Shown here: positions 26,310 to 35,564 of the stretch, piece by piece
Layout: the number at the start of each line of letters is the position of its first letter
Numbering within the stretch: position 1 is the stretch's first letter
Source: CAVXFL01 sp963761015
GTDB taxonomy: Bacteria > Pseudomonadota > Alphaproteobacteria > Acetobacterales > Acetobacteraceae
Direction of reading: 5' to 3'
Length of the DNA stretch: 64,000 nt
Assembly: GCA_963761015.1 (NCBI GenBank)
Contig: CAVXFL010000009.1
Location: 682,001 to 746,000, forward strand
Program-made: the position numbers and the translations under genes
The notes under the pieces: generated by a model
Seen by the model: the letters and a program-made list of their open reading frames with translations, nothing else
Databases searched by the model: none
What the model was told of the DNA's origin: nothing

Positions 26310-26908
26310 TGGCGCGCCATCTCGCCAGGGGCGCGCGGCTGGTGCTGGCCAGCCACAATCCCGGCAAGCTGCGCGAAATCGCCGAACTGGTACGCCCGCA
26401 TGGGGTGACGGTGATCGCCGCGGCGGAACTGGGCTTGCCGGAGCCGGAGGAGACGGCGGCGGACTTCGTCGGCAACGCGCGCATCAAGGCGGTGGCGGCG
26501 GCGACGGCCTCGGGCCTGCCGGCGCTCGCCGACGATTCCGGGTTCTGTGTCGCGGCGCTCGGCGGCGCGCCGGGCGTCTACTCCGCCCGCTGGGCAGGGG
26601 AGGGGCGCGATTTCGCGGCCGCCATGGCGCGGGTCAACACGGAAATCGGGGCCAATCCCGACCGCCGCGCCTGGTTCGTCTGCGCGCTGTGCCTGGCCTG
26701 GACGGACGGCGAGACCGCGACCTTCGTGGGCCGGGTGGACGGGCAGGCGGGCTGGCCGCCGCGCGGGGACAAAGGTTTCGGCTACGACCCGATATTCCTG
26801 GCGCAGGGCGCCGGCGAAACGTTCGGCGAGATGGAGCCGGCGCGCAAGCACGCCGTCAGCCACCGCGCCCGCGCGTTCGCGCAACTCGTCGCGGCGTGTT
26901 TCGGCTGA
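26309..26908 (+). CDS. rdgB: XTP/dITP diphosphatase (non-canonical purine NTP pyrophosphatase)
   Basis: Removes deaminated purine nucleotides (dITP, XTP) from the pool. The 199-residue protein has the family signatures LVLASHNPGKLREI, the metal-binding GLPALADDSGFCVAALGGAPGVYSARWAG (in part) and GFGYDPIFL, and ends with SHRARAFAQL. The ATG at 26309 overlaps the rph stop. It is the last gene of the rph-rdgB unit and convergent with hemB. Confidence 0.95.
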   Translation: MARHLARGARLVLASHNPGKLREIAELVRPHGVTVIAAAELGLPEPEETAADFVGNARIKAVAAATASGLPALADDSGFCVAALGGAPGVYSARWAGEGRDFAAAMARVNTEIGANPDRRAWFVCALCLAWTDGETATFVGRVDGQAGWPPRGDKGFGYDPIFLAQGAGETFGEMEPARKHAVSHRARAFAQLVAACFG

Positions 26909-26922
26909 GCATCCCGAGCCGG

Positions 26923-27914
26923 TCAGCCGCGCAAAAGCGCCGCGGCGGCGGGGGCGAAATACGTGAGCACGCCGTTGGCGCCAGCGCGCTTGAAGGCCGT
27001 CAGGCTTTCCATCATCGCGCGGTCGTGGTCGAGCCAGCCGTTCTGCGCCGCCGCCGCGATCATCGCGTATTCGCCCGAGACCTGGTAGGCGAAGGTCGGC
27101 GCGCCGAACCGCTCGCGCACCCGGCGCACGATGTCCAGATACGGCATTCCCGGCTTGACCATGATCATGTCGGCGCCTTCCACGAGATCGAGCTCCACCT
27201 CGCGCAGCGCCTCGTCGGTGTTGGCCGGGTCCATCTGGTAGGTCTTCTTGTCGCCCTTGAGCGCGCCGCCGGAGCCGACCGCGTCGCGGAACGGGCCGTA
27301 GAACGCGCTCGCGTATTTCGCCGCGTAGCTCATGATGCGCGTGTCGATCAGGCCCTCCTCGTCCAGCGCGGCGCGGATCGCGCCCACGCGCCCGTCCATC
27401 ATGTCGGAGGGCGCGATCACGTCGATCCCCGCGCTGGCCTGCACCACCGCCTGGCGGGTGAGGATTTCCAGGGTTTCGTCGTTGGCGACGTAGCCGTGGC
27501 GGATGACGCCGTCATGGCCGTGGTCGGTATAGGGATCGAGCGCCACGTCGCCGATCAGCCCGAGATCGGGGAATTCCTGTTTCAGCACGCGCGCCGCCCG
27601 GCACATGAGGTTGTCCGGGTTGACGGCTTCGCTGCCCTCGGCGTCCTTCTTGTCGCGCGGCGTGGCGGGGAACAGCGCGACGGCGGGAATGCCGAGCCGG
27701 CGCGCGGGGCGACATGCGCCGCCAGCCGGTCCAGCGTGACCCGCACCACGCCGGGCATGGAGGCGACCTCGGTCGTGGTGTTGCGCCCCTCGATGACGAA
27801 CACCGGCCAGATCAGGTCATCCGCGGAGAGCCGGTTCTCGGCGACGAGCCGGCGCGTCCACTCGTCGCGGCGGTTGCGCCGCATGCGGGTGGCGGGGAAA
27901 CGGCCGACGGTCAT
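26923..27914 (-). pseudogene. hemB: Porphobilinogen synthase (delta-aminolevulinic acid dehydratase), frame interrupted once
   Basis: Condenses two 5-aminolevulinate molecules to porphobilinogen, the common step to haem, corrin and other tetrapyrroles. The ATG at 27914 begins MTVGRFPATRMRRNRRDEW. The second half contains DPYTDHGHDG (metal site without cysteines, the Zn-independent type), the Schiff-base Lys region MIMVKPGMPYLDI and the segment APSDMMDGRVGAIR. One base appears to be missing near 27706 in a GC-rich run, splitting the gene between LAAHVAP and RRLGIPAVALFPATP. Haem synthesis is normally essential and no second hemB is in view, so a sequencing or assembly error is the likeliest explanation. 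Corrected length is about 330 residues. Confidence 0.85.
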
Positions 27915-28083
27915 GGGCTTGGGTCCTGCGTCATGCTGGGCGGTGCATAAAGCGACGCCGTTGCAAAGGAAAGCCGAGCCGGATCGGTGTCTCGGCACCC
28001 GTCCCGGCCGCACGCGATGCAGGGTACGGTCGGCGGGTTGGGCGCTGGAACGCGATGGGTTTGCGCCGAATCAGCCAGGCAAT

Positions 28084-28164
28084 CGTCATGGCCGGACTTG
28101 TTCCGGCCATCCACGACTTCCTTTTCCCCTCCGCCGCTGAAGACGCGGATGCCCGGGCACGACG
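28084..28164. repeat. Intergenic palindromic repeat, copy B
   Basis: Lies in the 392-bp gap between hemB and the 28307 peptide gene, which has no other gene. The left part GGCCGGACTTGTTCCGGCC is a hairpin, and the right part GATGCCCGGGCACGAC matches copy A at 16993-17077. A further partial right end (GGATGCCCGGGCCAGAATCG) appears near 43748. The family is dispersed and intergenic. Confidence 0.65.
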
Positions 28165-28306
28165 CGCCGGTCGAAGTCCGAGCGAAACCAGAACCCATTC
28201 CGCGGCCTTGAACGGCGATCGCCGATGCCGGAAACGTGGATGTTGCGTGTGCGCGGCGCCGACGGACATCGAGCCGCCGCATTCCATTTGCGATTTGGTG
28301 ACTGAA

Positions 28307-28474
28307 ATGGCGAGACAGGCAACGGTCGTACTTTATGTCGTGCTGATGGCAGCCGTCGTGGTCGGTGTGGATGTCCTGTTCTTCAGGCACCGGTTATGGG
28401 AACGGCTGATGGTGAACATAGGAATCGTCTTGGTGTTCGCCGCGTTCTACTTGAGATTTCTGAAGCAGCCATGA
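28307..28474 (+). CDS. Small conserved membrane protein
   Basis: The product is 55 residues from the ATG at 28307. Two hydrophobic segments (VVLYVVLMAAVVVGVDVLFF and LMVNIGIVLVFAAFYLRFL) are joined by a short polar turn (RHRLWER), giving a hairpin in the inner membrane. It resembles small uncharacterised alphaproteobacterial membrane proteins. The longer in-frame extension upstream overlaps the palindromic repeat and is rejected. Confidence 0.6.
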   Translation: MARQATVVLYVVLMAAVVVGVDVLFFRHRLWERLMVNIGIVLVFAAFYLRFLKQP

Positions 28475-28580
28475 GCCCAGCGCGGGGCATTCGCACCCAT
28501 GACCGACGATCCCGCGCGACCCGCTTCCAGCACCCGCCATCGCAAAAGCCTGGCACACACTCTCCGGCAGAACCATTGCT

Positions 28581-28608
28581 CCCTCTCCGCCCGTGGCGGC
28601 GGAGAGGG
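28581..28608. repeat. Perfect 11-bp inverted repeat (hairpin element)
   Basis: CCCTCTCCGCC at 28581-28591 pairs with GGCGGAGAGGG at 28598-28608 around a 6-base loop. It is followed by GCCGGGTGAGG, a sequence type found in dispersed intergenic elements of many proteobacteria. It has no T-tract and so is not a classical terminator. The surrounding stretch 28475-28752 holds no recognisable gene. Confidence 0.55.
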
Positions 28609-28752
28609 CCGGGTGAGGTCGGGGAGTGATACCGACCGACTCATCCGATGACTGCTCCGGGTGGCTTTCTGCCGGTCCGTTTTCCGGACCGGGCCCCCAG
28701 AAACCGGTCGTTCTGCTCAAGGCAAGGGCTGGCCGAGAGCCGACGGTCCGCA

Positions 28753-28993
28753 TTACGCAATTAATATGCGGAAGCGGACATCGGGTGGCGCGCACCCAAA
28801 CAAAAATCGCATCCAGATTTTTGCTGCGGCGACTCGACGATGGCGAGGTAGTCGATGTCGCGCTTTTCGAGCCTGGTCGCGATGGCTCTGAATTGGTATA
28901 GCTTGCTAAAGAAGCGCCCGACATTTTGGAATGGTTGAGTAGCCGAGAGCGAGGAGCTTTCGGCGTCTGTCTGACAGAAGGGGCAGGACGCCA
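28753..28993 (-). pseudogene. Remnant of an IS5-family transposase (C-terminal fragment)
   Basis: On the minus strand the translation FFSKLYQFRAIATRLEKRDIDYLAIV resembles the C-terminal end of IS5-family transposases (pattern FFxKLKxFRxIATRYxKxxxxYLAxV). After a frame change it continues as AAKIWMRF, also typical of that end, to a TAA at 28753-28755. Only about 80 codons remain and there is no catalytic domain. The left end of the IS3 element cuts into it at 28994, so this is an old IS interrupted by a younger one. Confidence 0.55.
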
Positions 28994-29043
28994 TGAACCG
29001 GACCGGGTTTCCCGGAGGCTCCGATCCTTGAGAGGATGGGGCG

Positions 29044-29372
29044 ATGGAGAAGCAGAAAACATCGGTTCGGTATGCGCCTGAAGTCCGCGAGCGAGCGGTG
29101 CGGATGGTGTTGGAGCACGGGGGCGGTCATGCCTCGCAGTGGGGAGCGATCGGATCGATCGCCGCGAAGATCGGCTGCTCGGGGAGACGCTGCGCAAATG
29201 GGTGCGGCAGGCGGAGCGGGACCGGGATGCGACCGGGCCGACCAGCGCGGAGCAGGCGCGGATCAAGGCGCTGGAACGAGAGAACCGTGAACTGCGCCAG
29301 GCCAACGAGATCCTGCGCAAGGCGTCGGCGTATTTTGCGATGGCGGAGCTCGACCGCCGGTCGAAGCCATGA
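29044..29372 (+). pseudogene. IS3-family transposase OrfA (one frameshift)
   Basis: The ATG at 29044 begins MEKQKTSVRYAPEVRERAVR, then a helix-turn-helix region; the coiled-coil tail ALERENRELRQANEILRKAS ends at the TGA at 29370-29372. One G appears to be missing in the GGGG run at about 29181-29184, splitting the protein between KIGCSG and ETLRKWVRQ. Restoring it gives about 109 residues, normal for OrfA. OrfA binds the IS ends. Confidence 0.85.
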
Positions 29373-30266
29373 TCGCGTTCATCGACGCGCATCGCGCGGT
29401 CCATGGAGTCGAGCCGATCTGCCGCGTGCTGCCGATCGCCCCGTCGACCTACTGGGAGCACGCCCGGCGCCGGGCAGCCCCGGACCGCCTCCATCCCGCG
29501 CGCAGCGTGATGCCCGGCTGCGATCGGAAATCCGCCGGGTCTGGGAGGAGAATTTCCGGGTCTACGGCGTACGCAAGGTTTGGCGGCAGCTCGCCGCGAG
29601 GGCATCGCGGTGGCGCGCTGCACGACCGCGCGGCTGATGCGGCAGATGGGGCTGTCGGGCGCGATCCGCGGAAAGCGGTAAAGACGACGATCAGCAATCC
29701 CGCCGCGCCCTGCCCGCGCGACAAGGTGAACCGGCAGTTCCAGGCTCCCGGCCGAATGCGCTCTGGGTGGCGGATTTCACCTATGTCGCGACCTGGCAGG
29801 GGTTCGTCTACGTCGCCTTTGTCATCGATGTCTTCGCCCGCCGCATCGTCGGCTGGCGGGCCTCGCGATCGGCCGAGACCGGCTTCGTCTTGATGCCCTG
29901 GAGCAGGCGCTCTACGAGAGGCGTCCCTTCCTCACGGATTGGTGCACCATAGCGATCGCGGCAGCCAATATGTCTCGATTCGCTATACCGAGCGGCTTGG
30001 CCGAGGCCGGCATCGAGCCGTCGGTCGGCAGCGTCGGCGACAGCTACGACAATGCCCTGGCCGAGACGGTGATCGGGCTGTTCAAGACCGAGGTGATCCG
30101 CCGGCGCGGTCCCTGGCACAATGCCGAGGCGGTGGAATTCGCCACGCTCGAATGGGTGGACTGGTTCAACCACCGGCGCCTGCTCGAGCCCATCGGCAAC
30201 ATCCCTCCCGCCGAAGCCGAAGCGCGCTACTATGAACGACTGAGTCAGCGGCCTATGGCCGCCTGA
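29369..30266 (+). pseudogene. IS3-family transposase OrfB (DDE integrase, multiple frameshifts)
   Basis: The ATG at 29369 overlaps the orfA stop (ATGA). Conserved pieces appear in order but in different frames: MIAFIDAHRAVHGVEPICRV, RRVWEENFRVYGVRKVWRQL, WVADFTYVATWQGFVYVAF (first catalytic Asp), HHSDRGSQYVS (second Asp), and SYDNALAETVIGLFKTEVI (catalytic Glu), ending PPAEAEARYYERL. At least five or six single-base shifts separate them (about 29490, 29600, 29670, 29745, 29891, 29997). The amino-acid sequence itself is well conserved, which suggests very recent damage or base-calling errors. Confidence 0.85.
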
Positions 30267-30321
30267 CCCAAACACAACCGCCTCCGGGAAACCCGGTACG
30301 GTTCACCAAGCGAAATTTCCG

Positions 30322-33300
30322 CTATGCGGCCAATCTGTGGATGCGAACGCCCGGCACCGTCCGCTCTGCTATTGCGCGAAGGTGATCATGATGCGTCAAG
30401 TAAATCACCTGTCCGAGCCGTGCCATTTCGAACACGCGCAACGCCTCCTCGGCGCGGAAGTCGTCGAAGGTTTCCATAATGTCGTCGGCAATGAACGGGA
30501 CGGGCGACCGCATCTTGGCGAATTCGGTATCCGGCAGCCCCGCAGTGCGAGGTAAAGCTGGAACCGCGTTCCCTTCGAGAGTTCCGTGGCCAAACTGGAG
30601 CTGCCATCGGCGCCCAGCGCCACCAGATCGTCGCCGTCCTTGCCCGGCTGTGTGCCAAGCCCGCGATAGACGCCCCGGCTTATGATCCTGACGCGTCCGA
30701 AGCTTGCGTCATCATCGAGCTGCGATGCTGGTCGCGGTACGCGCGCAATGCCCGGTCGGCTGCAGCGATCCCGACGCGGAGCTGGAAATAGTGCCGCGCC
30801 TTGTCCTCGATCTCCAGTAGCTTCGTCCGGCGGCGCTCCTCGATTTGCTGCCGGCGTCATCGCCGCCGACCGCCGCAATCCGGTCGGCCGCTTGTTTGTT
30901 GGCAGCGAACAACTCATGCGTGCGCTTATCGAGATCGTCCAGCTGGGCGGAGAGCGTTGGTAATCGTCCCAGTTCAAGTCCCACCTGCACCGGCCTCCAG
31001 CAGCGCGCGCATCGGGAAGGCTTTCACCGCTGGAACGCCGCCCAGGATATTGCTTTGTTTCAGCCTGACGCGCTTCAACATCGGCCTTCAGCTCGTCATC
31101 CGCAGCTTGCGGTCAGATCGATCAGTCAGCGGCTTGCACGAATTCCGTCATCTCGCCGACCCGCCGCGCATGGGCCAACGCACCGCGTTCGGCCTCGCGT
31201 TGTCTGTCCTCAGCTGCGGCAAGCGCAGACTGCAGTCGCCGTTGGACTTCAGCGGCGCGGCTCCGCTTCCTGGACCCGGTCCACTACGGCTTGCGCGAGA
31301 TCGAGCCTGGAATGCTGTCCAGGGTCGATGCCGAACTCTGGTAGAGCCGTTCCAGTTCGCGCCCAAAGGCGGCCTGGTCGTCCTCCATGGCTCGGATGCG
31401 GTCAACCAAGTCCGCCTGTGTCTTGAGCGTCGGCCCGAGCACCGCTCCCGCCGCCAGCATCTCGCGTACCGCCTCGAACGGCAGCTCCGCCGCCGCTTCT
31501 CCAAGCCAACAGGCGACGCACGCGGCACGCAGGCGGCGAGCCACGTCCGGTCGGCAAGGGCCGCCCTCTGCACCGCCAGTTCGCGTTTGCGGACCTCGCG
31601 CTCGCAGTCCGCAACGGTTTGGCGAAGCGCCTGCGTGCGGGCCTCGCGCTCCACGGCGGCTGGCCGTCGCCACCGAGGCTCCAGATCTGCGAGCGGCTCG
31701 ACGGGCACCGCGGCCTCCTCGCGGTTGCCATCGAGCAAGCGGCCTCGCGCAGGCCTCGACGATCGGCCGCTGAACCGTCGCATTTCGCAATCGGCTTGCC
31801 GGAGCATGTCCCAGACTTCAAGAACCTTGTCGCGAGTTGCCATCCAGCCCCAGCTGAGCGGGCGACATGTAGGCCAGCTCCCGGGCTGATGTCCGCCGTC
31901 GCGCGGGCGACGAACTCGACGTGCCGCTGATGCTGCGCGGTGGCCTCGTCCAGCAGAAGGCTGCGGGCTGGCTCGGAGCCGTCGGCCCGCTTACAGCCAG
32001 GGCTTGGGTCGTCTCGTGGGAGCTCTGGCTAGGTCCCGCTCGTGGCCGAGGCGTGCGTTGCTTACGATATCATCCCGGCGCAGGACCTCCTCGAATTCAT
32101 CGGCAGTGCCCGGGTCGAGGCGCGGCGGTGCTTCGCCCAGGCTGCCTCGCGCTCGCCGCGTATCGCGGCCGCCTCATGGTCGCTCGAGCAGGCCGACGGT
32201 CTTGGCGATGGCCTCTAGCTCGGCGGCGCGCCGTTCCAACTCGGTCTCGTGCCGCTCGAACTCCGCGCGCCATTTGTCGATGAGCGCATCGATTTTCGCT
32301 GGCCCGCCCCGTGCCACGCTTCAATGCTTGCGGCGTCGGCCACGGTCAGTGCGGCAGCCTCCTCCACGCTCCCACGCCAGGGCGCGAGCGCCGCCAGTCG
32401 CGTCGACAACAACTCGCCGTGCTGGGTTCTGGCTTTGGTTGCGCTGCGCAGGCGGATCGCGTGGTCGCTCGCGCGCAATGCCGCCAGGGCCGAGACTACC
32501 GACGCAAGCGACGGGGCGGATGCGGAACCAGATTTTCGTGCAGCGCACGCTGAGCCTCGGTCAGCTCGTTCAGCGCCTGCGATAGCTCGTCACTGGCGGC
32601 CGTCACCTTCGCTTCGACGCCCGAGCGGGTCACGATCAGGCCGTTCAACGCGGCCGACTGCGCGGCGTTCAGGAGCAGCCGGGCCGGCTCCTGTTCGTCC
32701 TCCCGGCCGAGGCGCATGAGGATACTTTCCACCTCGCCCTCGGCGCGCGCGAGGTCCCGGCGTCGGCTTGGCAGGTCAAGCTCGGCCGTGACAAAGCGGG
32801 CCCGCAGTTCGGTTAGTTGGTCGAGGCGGCCGGCAAGATTAGCGCTCTCTCATCGACAACGACCGCCATAAGCTCGTCGGACAGGCGCTTGACCTCGCTC
32901 TCGGCCTGCTCGGTGCCCGAGCGGTGCCGGTTCTCGGCCTCCTGCAAACCCGGCAGTTCGCTCAACCATCCCGGCGGCGCATCGGGCAGAGTTCTGAACG
33001 GCTCGAGCCGCTCCCGCAACTGGCGAAGCGCGGCCATGCGGGGCAGCGCGGCCAGCAATCGCTGCACCCTCGCCAGACCTGTCTGCGCCTTGGTGCGTTC
33101 AGCCAGCGCCGCCTCGTATTGCGATGCCGCTTCATCCCTGGCGGTCGCGAGGCGGTGGTACTCGGATGCGAGCGTGTCGATCGCGTCGCGCTCCTCTTTC
33201 AGGATGCCCAGCGTCGCCTTGAGCTGTTGGAGTTCACCGCTGCGTGAATTCGGCTTGGTGAACCCGTCCGTCTCCGATCGAAGGTCGAGCAGGGTCCTGC

Positions 33301-33781
33301 TCAGGTCCGAAAGCCCTGCGGTCGCGGAGAACAGCAGCTGCCCGAGTTCGCCGTTACTGGCGAGGATGCTTTTGCCGCCCGCCTCGAGCGTGTCATCATC
33401 GAGCGAGAACATCGCGCGATAGGCATTGCGCTCGAGGCCGCTGAGGTCGCCGAGGATCAGGGCCTCGGCCACCGGTTCGTTGTCTGCATCGCGCAGGGTC
33501 GGCTGCGGCCGCTTGATCCGCACCAGATCGCGCGCGCCCACCGAGAGCTCCAAGCAGCCTCCGACCCGCATCGTCGCATATGGGTGTAGGAACCCGTAAC
33601 GGCTTTGCATTTCGATGCCGAAGAGCAAGTCGAGAAAGCCAGTGAATGCGGTCGTCTTGCCAAACTCGTTCGGCCCGTAGACGATGTGCAGGTCGGGTTC
33701 GCCGTCAACACGTTCCCCGAAATCGATCGTTTGATCGGTGAACCTGCCGTAGCGTAGGAGATCCAGGCGCCGCAGCCGCAT
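30322..33781 (-). pseudogene. YhaN-like SMC/SbcC-type AAA ATPase, multiple frameshifts
   Basis: The first 322 residues read cleanly from the ATG at 33781: FGKTT within the P-loop GPNEFGKTT (residues 36-44), then long coiled-coil stretches. Later segments (EAEGEVESILMRLGRED-type region, EEAAALTVADAASIEAWH, RIRAMEDDQAAFGRELERLY) continue in changing frames. The last 63 codons (30322-30513) hold the Walker B and distal motifs VPFIADDIMETFDDFRAEEA and QVIYLTHHDHLR. Full length would be about 1150 residues, normal for YhaN. At least six frame changes are needed. The start overlaps the yhaO-like stop (TGATG). The IS3 copy lies only 14 bp past its 3' end. Confidence 0.75.
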
Positions 33782-35066
33782 CAGTTGGACCCCGCCTCGG
33801 ACCCAGCCCTGAGACGCGCCAACACGTCATCGATGCCATCCCGTGCGGTCTCGGCGAGGTTTTCGGCAAACGTGTCCGCGTCCGCGCCGAGCAGAGACCG
33901 GCACTCAGCCGGGAGCTGGGACCGCAACTCCTCGGCGATCACCTCGATCTCGGCGCGATACGCGTCGTCCTGCGTCACCTCGCCCATCAGGCGGCGCAAC
34001 TCCTCGAGCGGATCAGCCTCGGCAGGTGCGGCGGAATCCGGGCTGGTTCCCGGGGCCCGGCAATCGACCTCGACCTTGTCAATCCAGCTCTTGCCCAGGG
34101 CGGCGGCTTGGTTCTCCGCCTCCGTTCGCAGGAGATCGAGGTCACGGCGCATCCGCCAAGCCAACGTTGTCATTCCGGTCAGATGGAGCCGCGCCACGAG
34201 ATGCTCCGAAGCCACGCGGTCACGGGCTTGCCCAAGGGCTCCGCCGAGCGCGCGCACCATGTCCCGCCAGTCCTCGATCCCACCAAGTTCAACCGGCACT
34301 CGCTCGAACTGGGCGACGCTGGTCGAAGTCGCTCCTCCAGCAGGATGGAGCCGTCGTCCGTCACGGTGGCAAGCGTCACTGATTTGGCGCCATCCTCGTT
34401 GACATCGCGGCCTTGCGGGATACCTGGCATGACCACCGTCGTCGCACCCTCCGCAGTGAAGCGCTTGTGGATGTGGCCGAGTGCCCAATAGCGGAACCCG
34501 GCTGCCTGCAACTCTGTCAGCCTGCACGGGGCATAGGGACTGTGCCCCGGCGACCCGTCGAGGCTTGTGTGCAGCAGCCCGATGTTTACCGCGCCCTCGA
34601 CGGGCGGCCTAAAGCGGTCGAGCAGGCTGTCGGGCGCATTGGGCTGCGCGAAGCTTATCCCGTGTATAACGATGGGAATCGAACCGCGCTCGCGCTCCAC
34701 CGAGAAGGCAGCGGCGCGGCCACGGAAGATCGTGACCGCGTCGGGGAAGGTCAGTTCGTTGGTTATACGCGAAATCGCGTCGTGATTACCGCGGATAACG
34801 TAGACCTTGATCTTCGCCTCGTCCAGCTTTCGGATCTGGTCGGCAAGGAATCGCGCCGTTTTCATTGAGGTTTGCTCGCTGTCGTACAGGTCGCCCGAAA
34901 GCAGCAGGGCATCGACTTGTTCGTCGAGGCAGAGGCCTACAATCCTGATGAACGCCTTACGCGTGGCGTTACCGATGAGATCCGCGAGCGCGGGGTCGCG
35001 CAACGCGAGGGAGCGAAGCGGCGAGTCGAGATGGGTGTCCGCCGCATGGACGAAACGGAACGACAC
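33781..35066 (-). pseudogene. YhaO-like DNA repair exonuclease (SbcD/Mre11-type phosphoesterase), frame interrupted once
   Basis: Mre11-type metallophosphoesterase that works with the adjacent ATPase on DNA ends. Metal-binding motifs in order are HAADTHLDSPL, LLSGDLYD, VIRGNHDAIS, VIHGISFA and WALGHIHK, all in the first 220 residues from the ATG at 35066. One frame change near 34322 separates the C-terminal domain (QFERVPVELGGIEDWRDMV to the TGA at 33781-33783). Corrected length is about 428 residues. It is the upstream gene of a two-gene operon with the YhaN-like ATPase, the standard arrangement. Confidence 0.8.
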
Positions 35067-35564
35067 GAGGCGACTCTCAGGTTACGGATCCCGTAATCCT
35101 AGCCGAGTGCGTGCGTGCCGTCACGGCTCGCGCTGGATTACTCGCTCCTTCTGTGCCCGCATATCGGAAACGCACCACCCTGCAGTCGTTTAGCCATCCA
35201 TGGCAGTCGGAGAGGACGCTGATGTTTATGTCCGGTTTCGAGAAATGAACCGCGTTTCCTGAATGAACGGCATGGGTCGAGAGCGGTCACCGGATAACGT
35301 CGCTGGCATAACTCGGCGCCGTGCCCCACCCGGGGGCACCAGCCCAGCCCGTCCCTGGCTTTCGCCGAGGTCATCGCAAAGACTAAAATGGTCATCAAGC
35401 AATCAGGGCGGCAGAAGTACAGCGCATTCCGCCGCCCGTTTTGCCCTGCGAAGCGCGCTTGGATGCCCCGGTAAGTGGCCAAAAGGCGGAATGCGCCACC
35501 CTTTTCCACCCTCCAATCTTCGCGTTTCCCCTATAATCGGCTCCCGGCCGAACGGAACAGCGGC
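35067..35564. other. Gene-free stretch upstream of the YhaO/YhaN operon and the cyclase gene
   Basis: I see no gene here. The open frames on both strands lack recognisable domains. The interval contains the 5' regions of two divergent transcription units and the inverted repeat described at 35422-35496. Confidence 0.5.
35422..35496. repeat. 12-bp perfect inverted repeat flanking 51 bp
   Basis: GCGCATTCCGCC at 35422-35433 is the exact complement of GGCGGAATGCGC at 35485-35496. GC-rich palindromes containing ATTCCGCC are common as dispersed intergenic elements in alphaproteobacteria. It may be a small non-coding repeat unit or a structured leader 69 bp upstream of the cyclase start. Confidence 0.5.

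Larger units (their letters stand above)
28994..30305 (+). mobile_element. IS3-family insertion sequence, 1312 bp, bounded by inverted repeats and a 3-bp target duplication
   Basis: The left end starts TGAACCG at 28994 and the right end finishes with its complement at 30305. The terminal inverted repeats (28994-29019 and 30280-30305) match at nearly all of 26 positions and share the core CCGGGTTTCCCGGAGGC. CCA flanks both ends (28991-28993 and 30306-30308), a 3-bp target duplication typical of IS3. Inside are orfA (helix-turn-helix plus leucine zipper) and orfB (DDE integrase) in the usual overlapping arrangement. Both ORFs carry frameshifts, so this copy cannot make transposase as sequenced. 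Confidence 0.9.

Noticed and set aside
28994..35066. Whole region as a new defence island
   Set aside because: Apart from the YhaO/YhaN pair and the IS there are no defence-type genes, and YhaO/YhaN is a known family.
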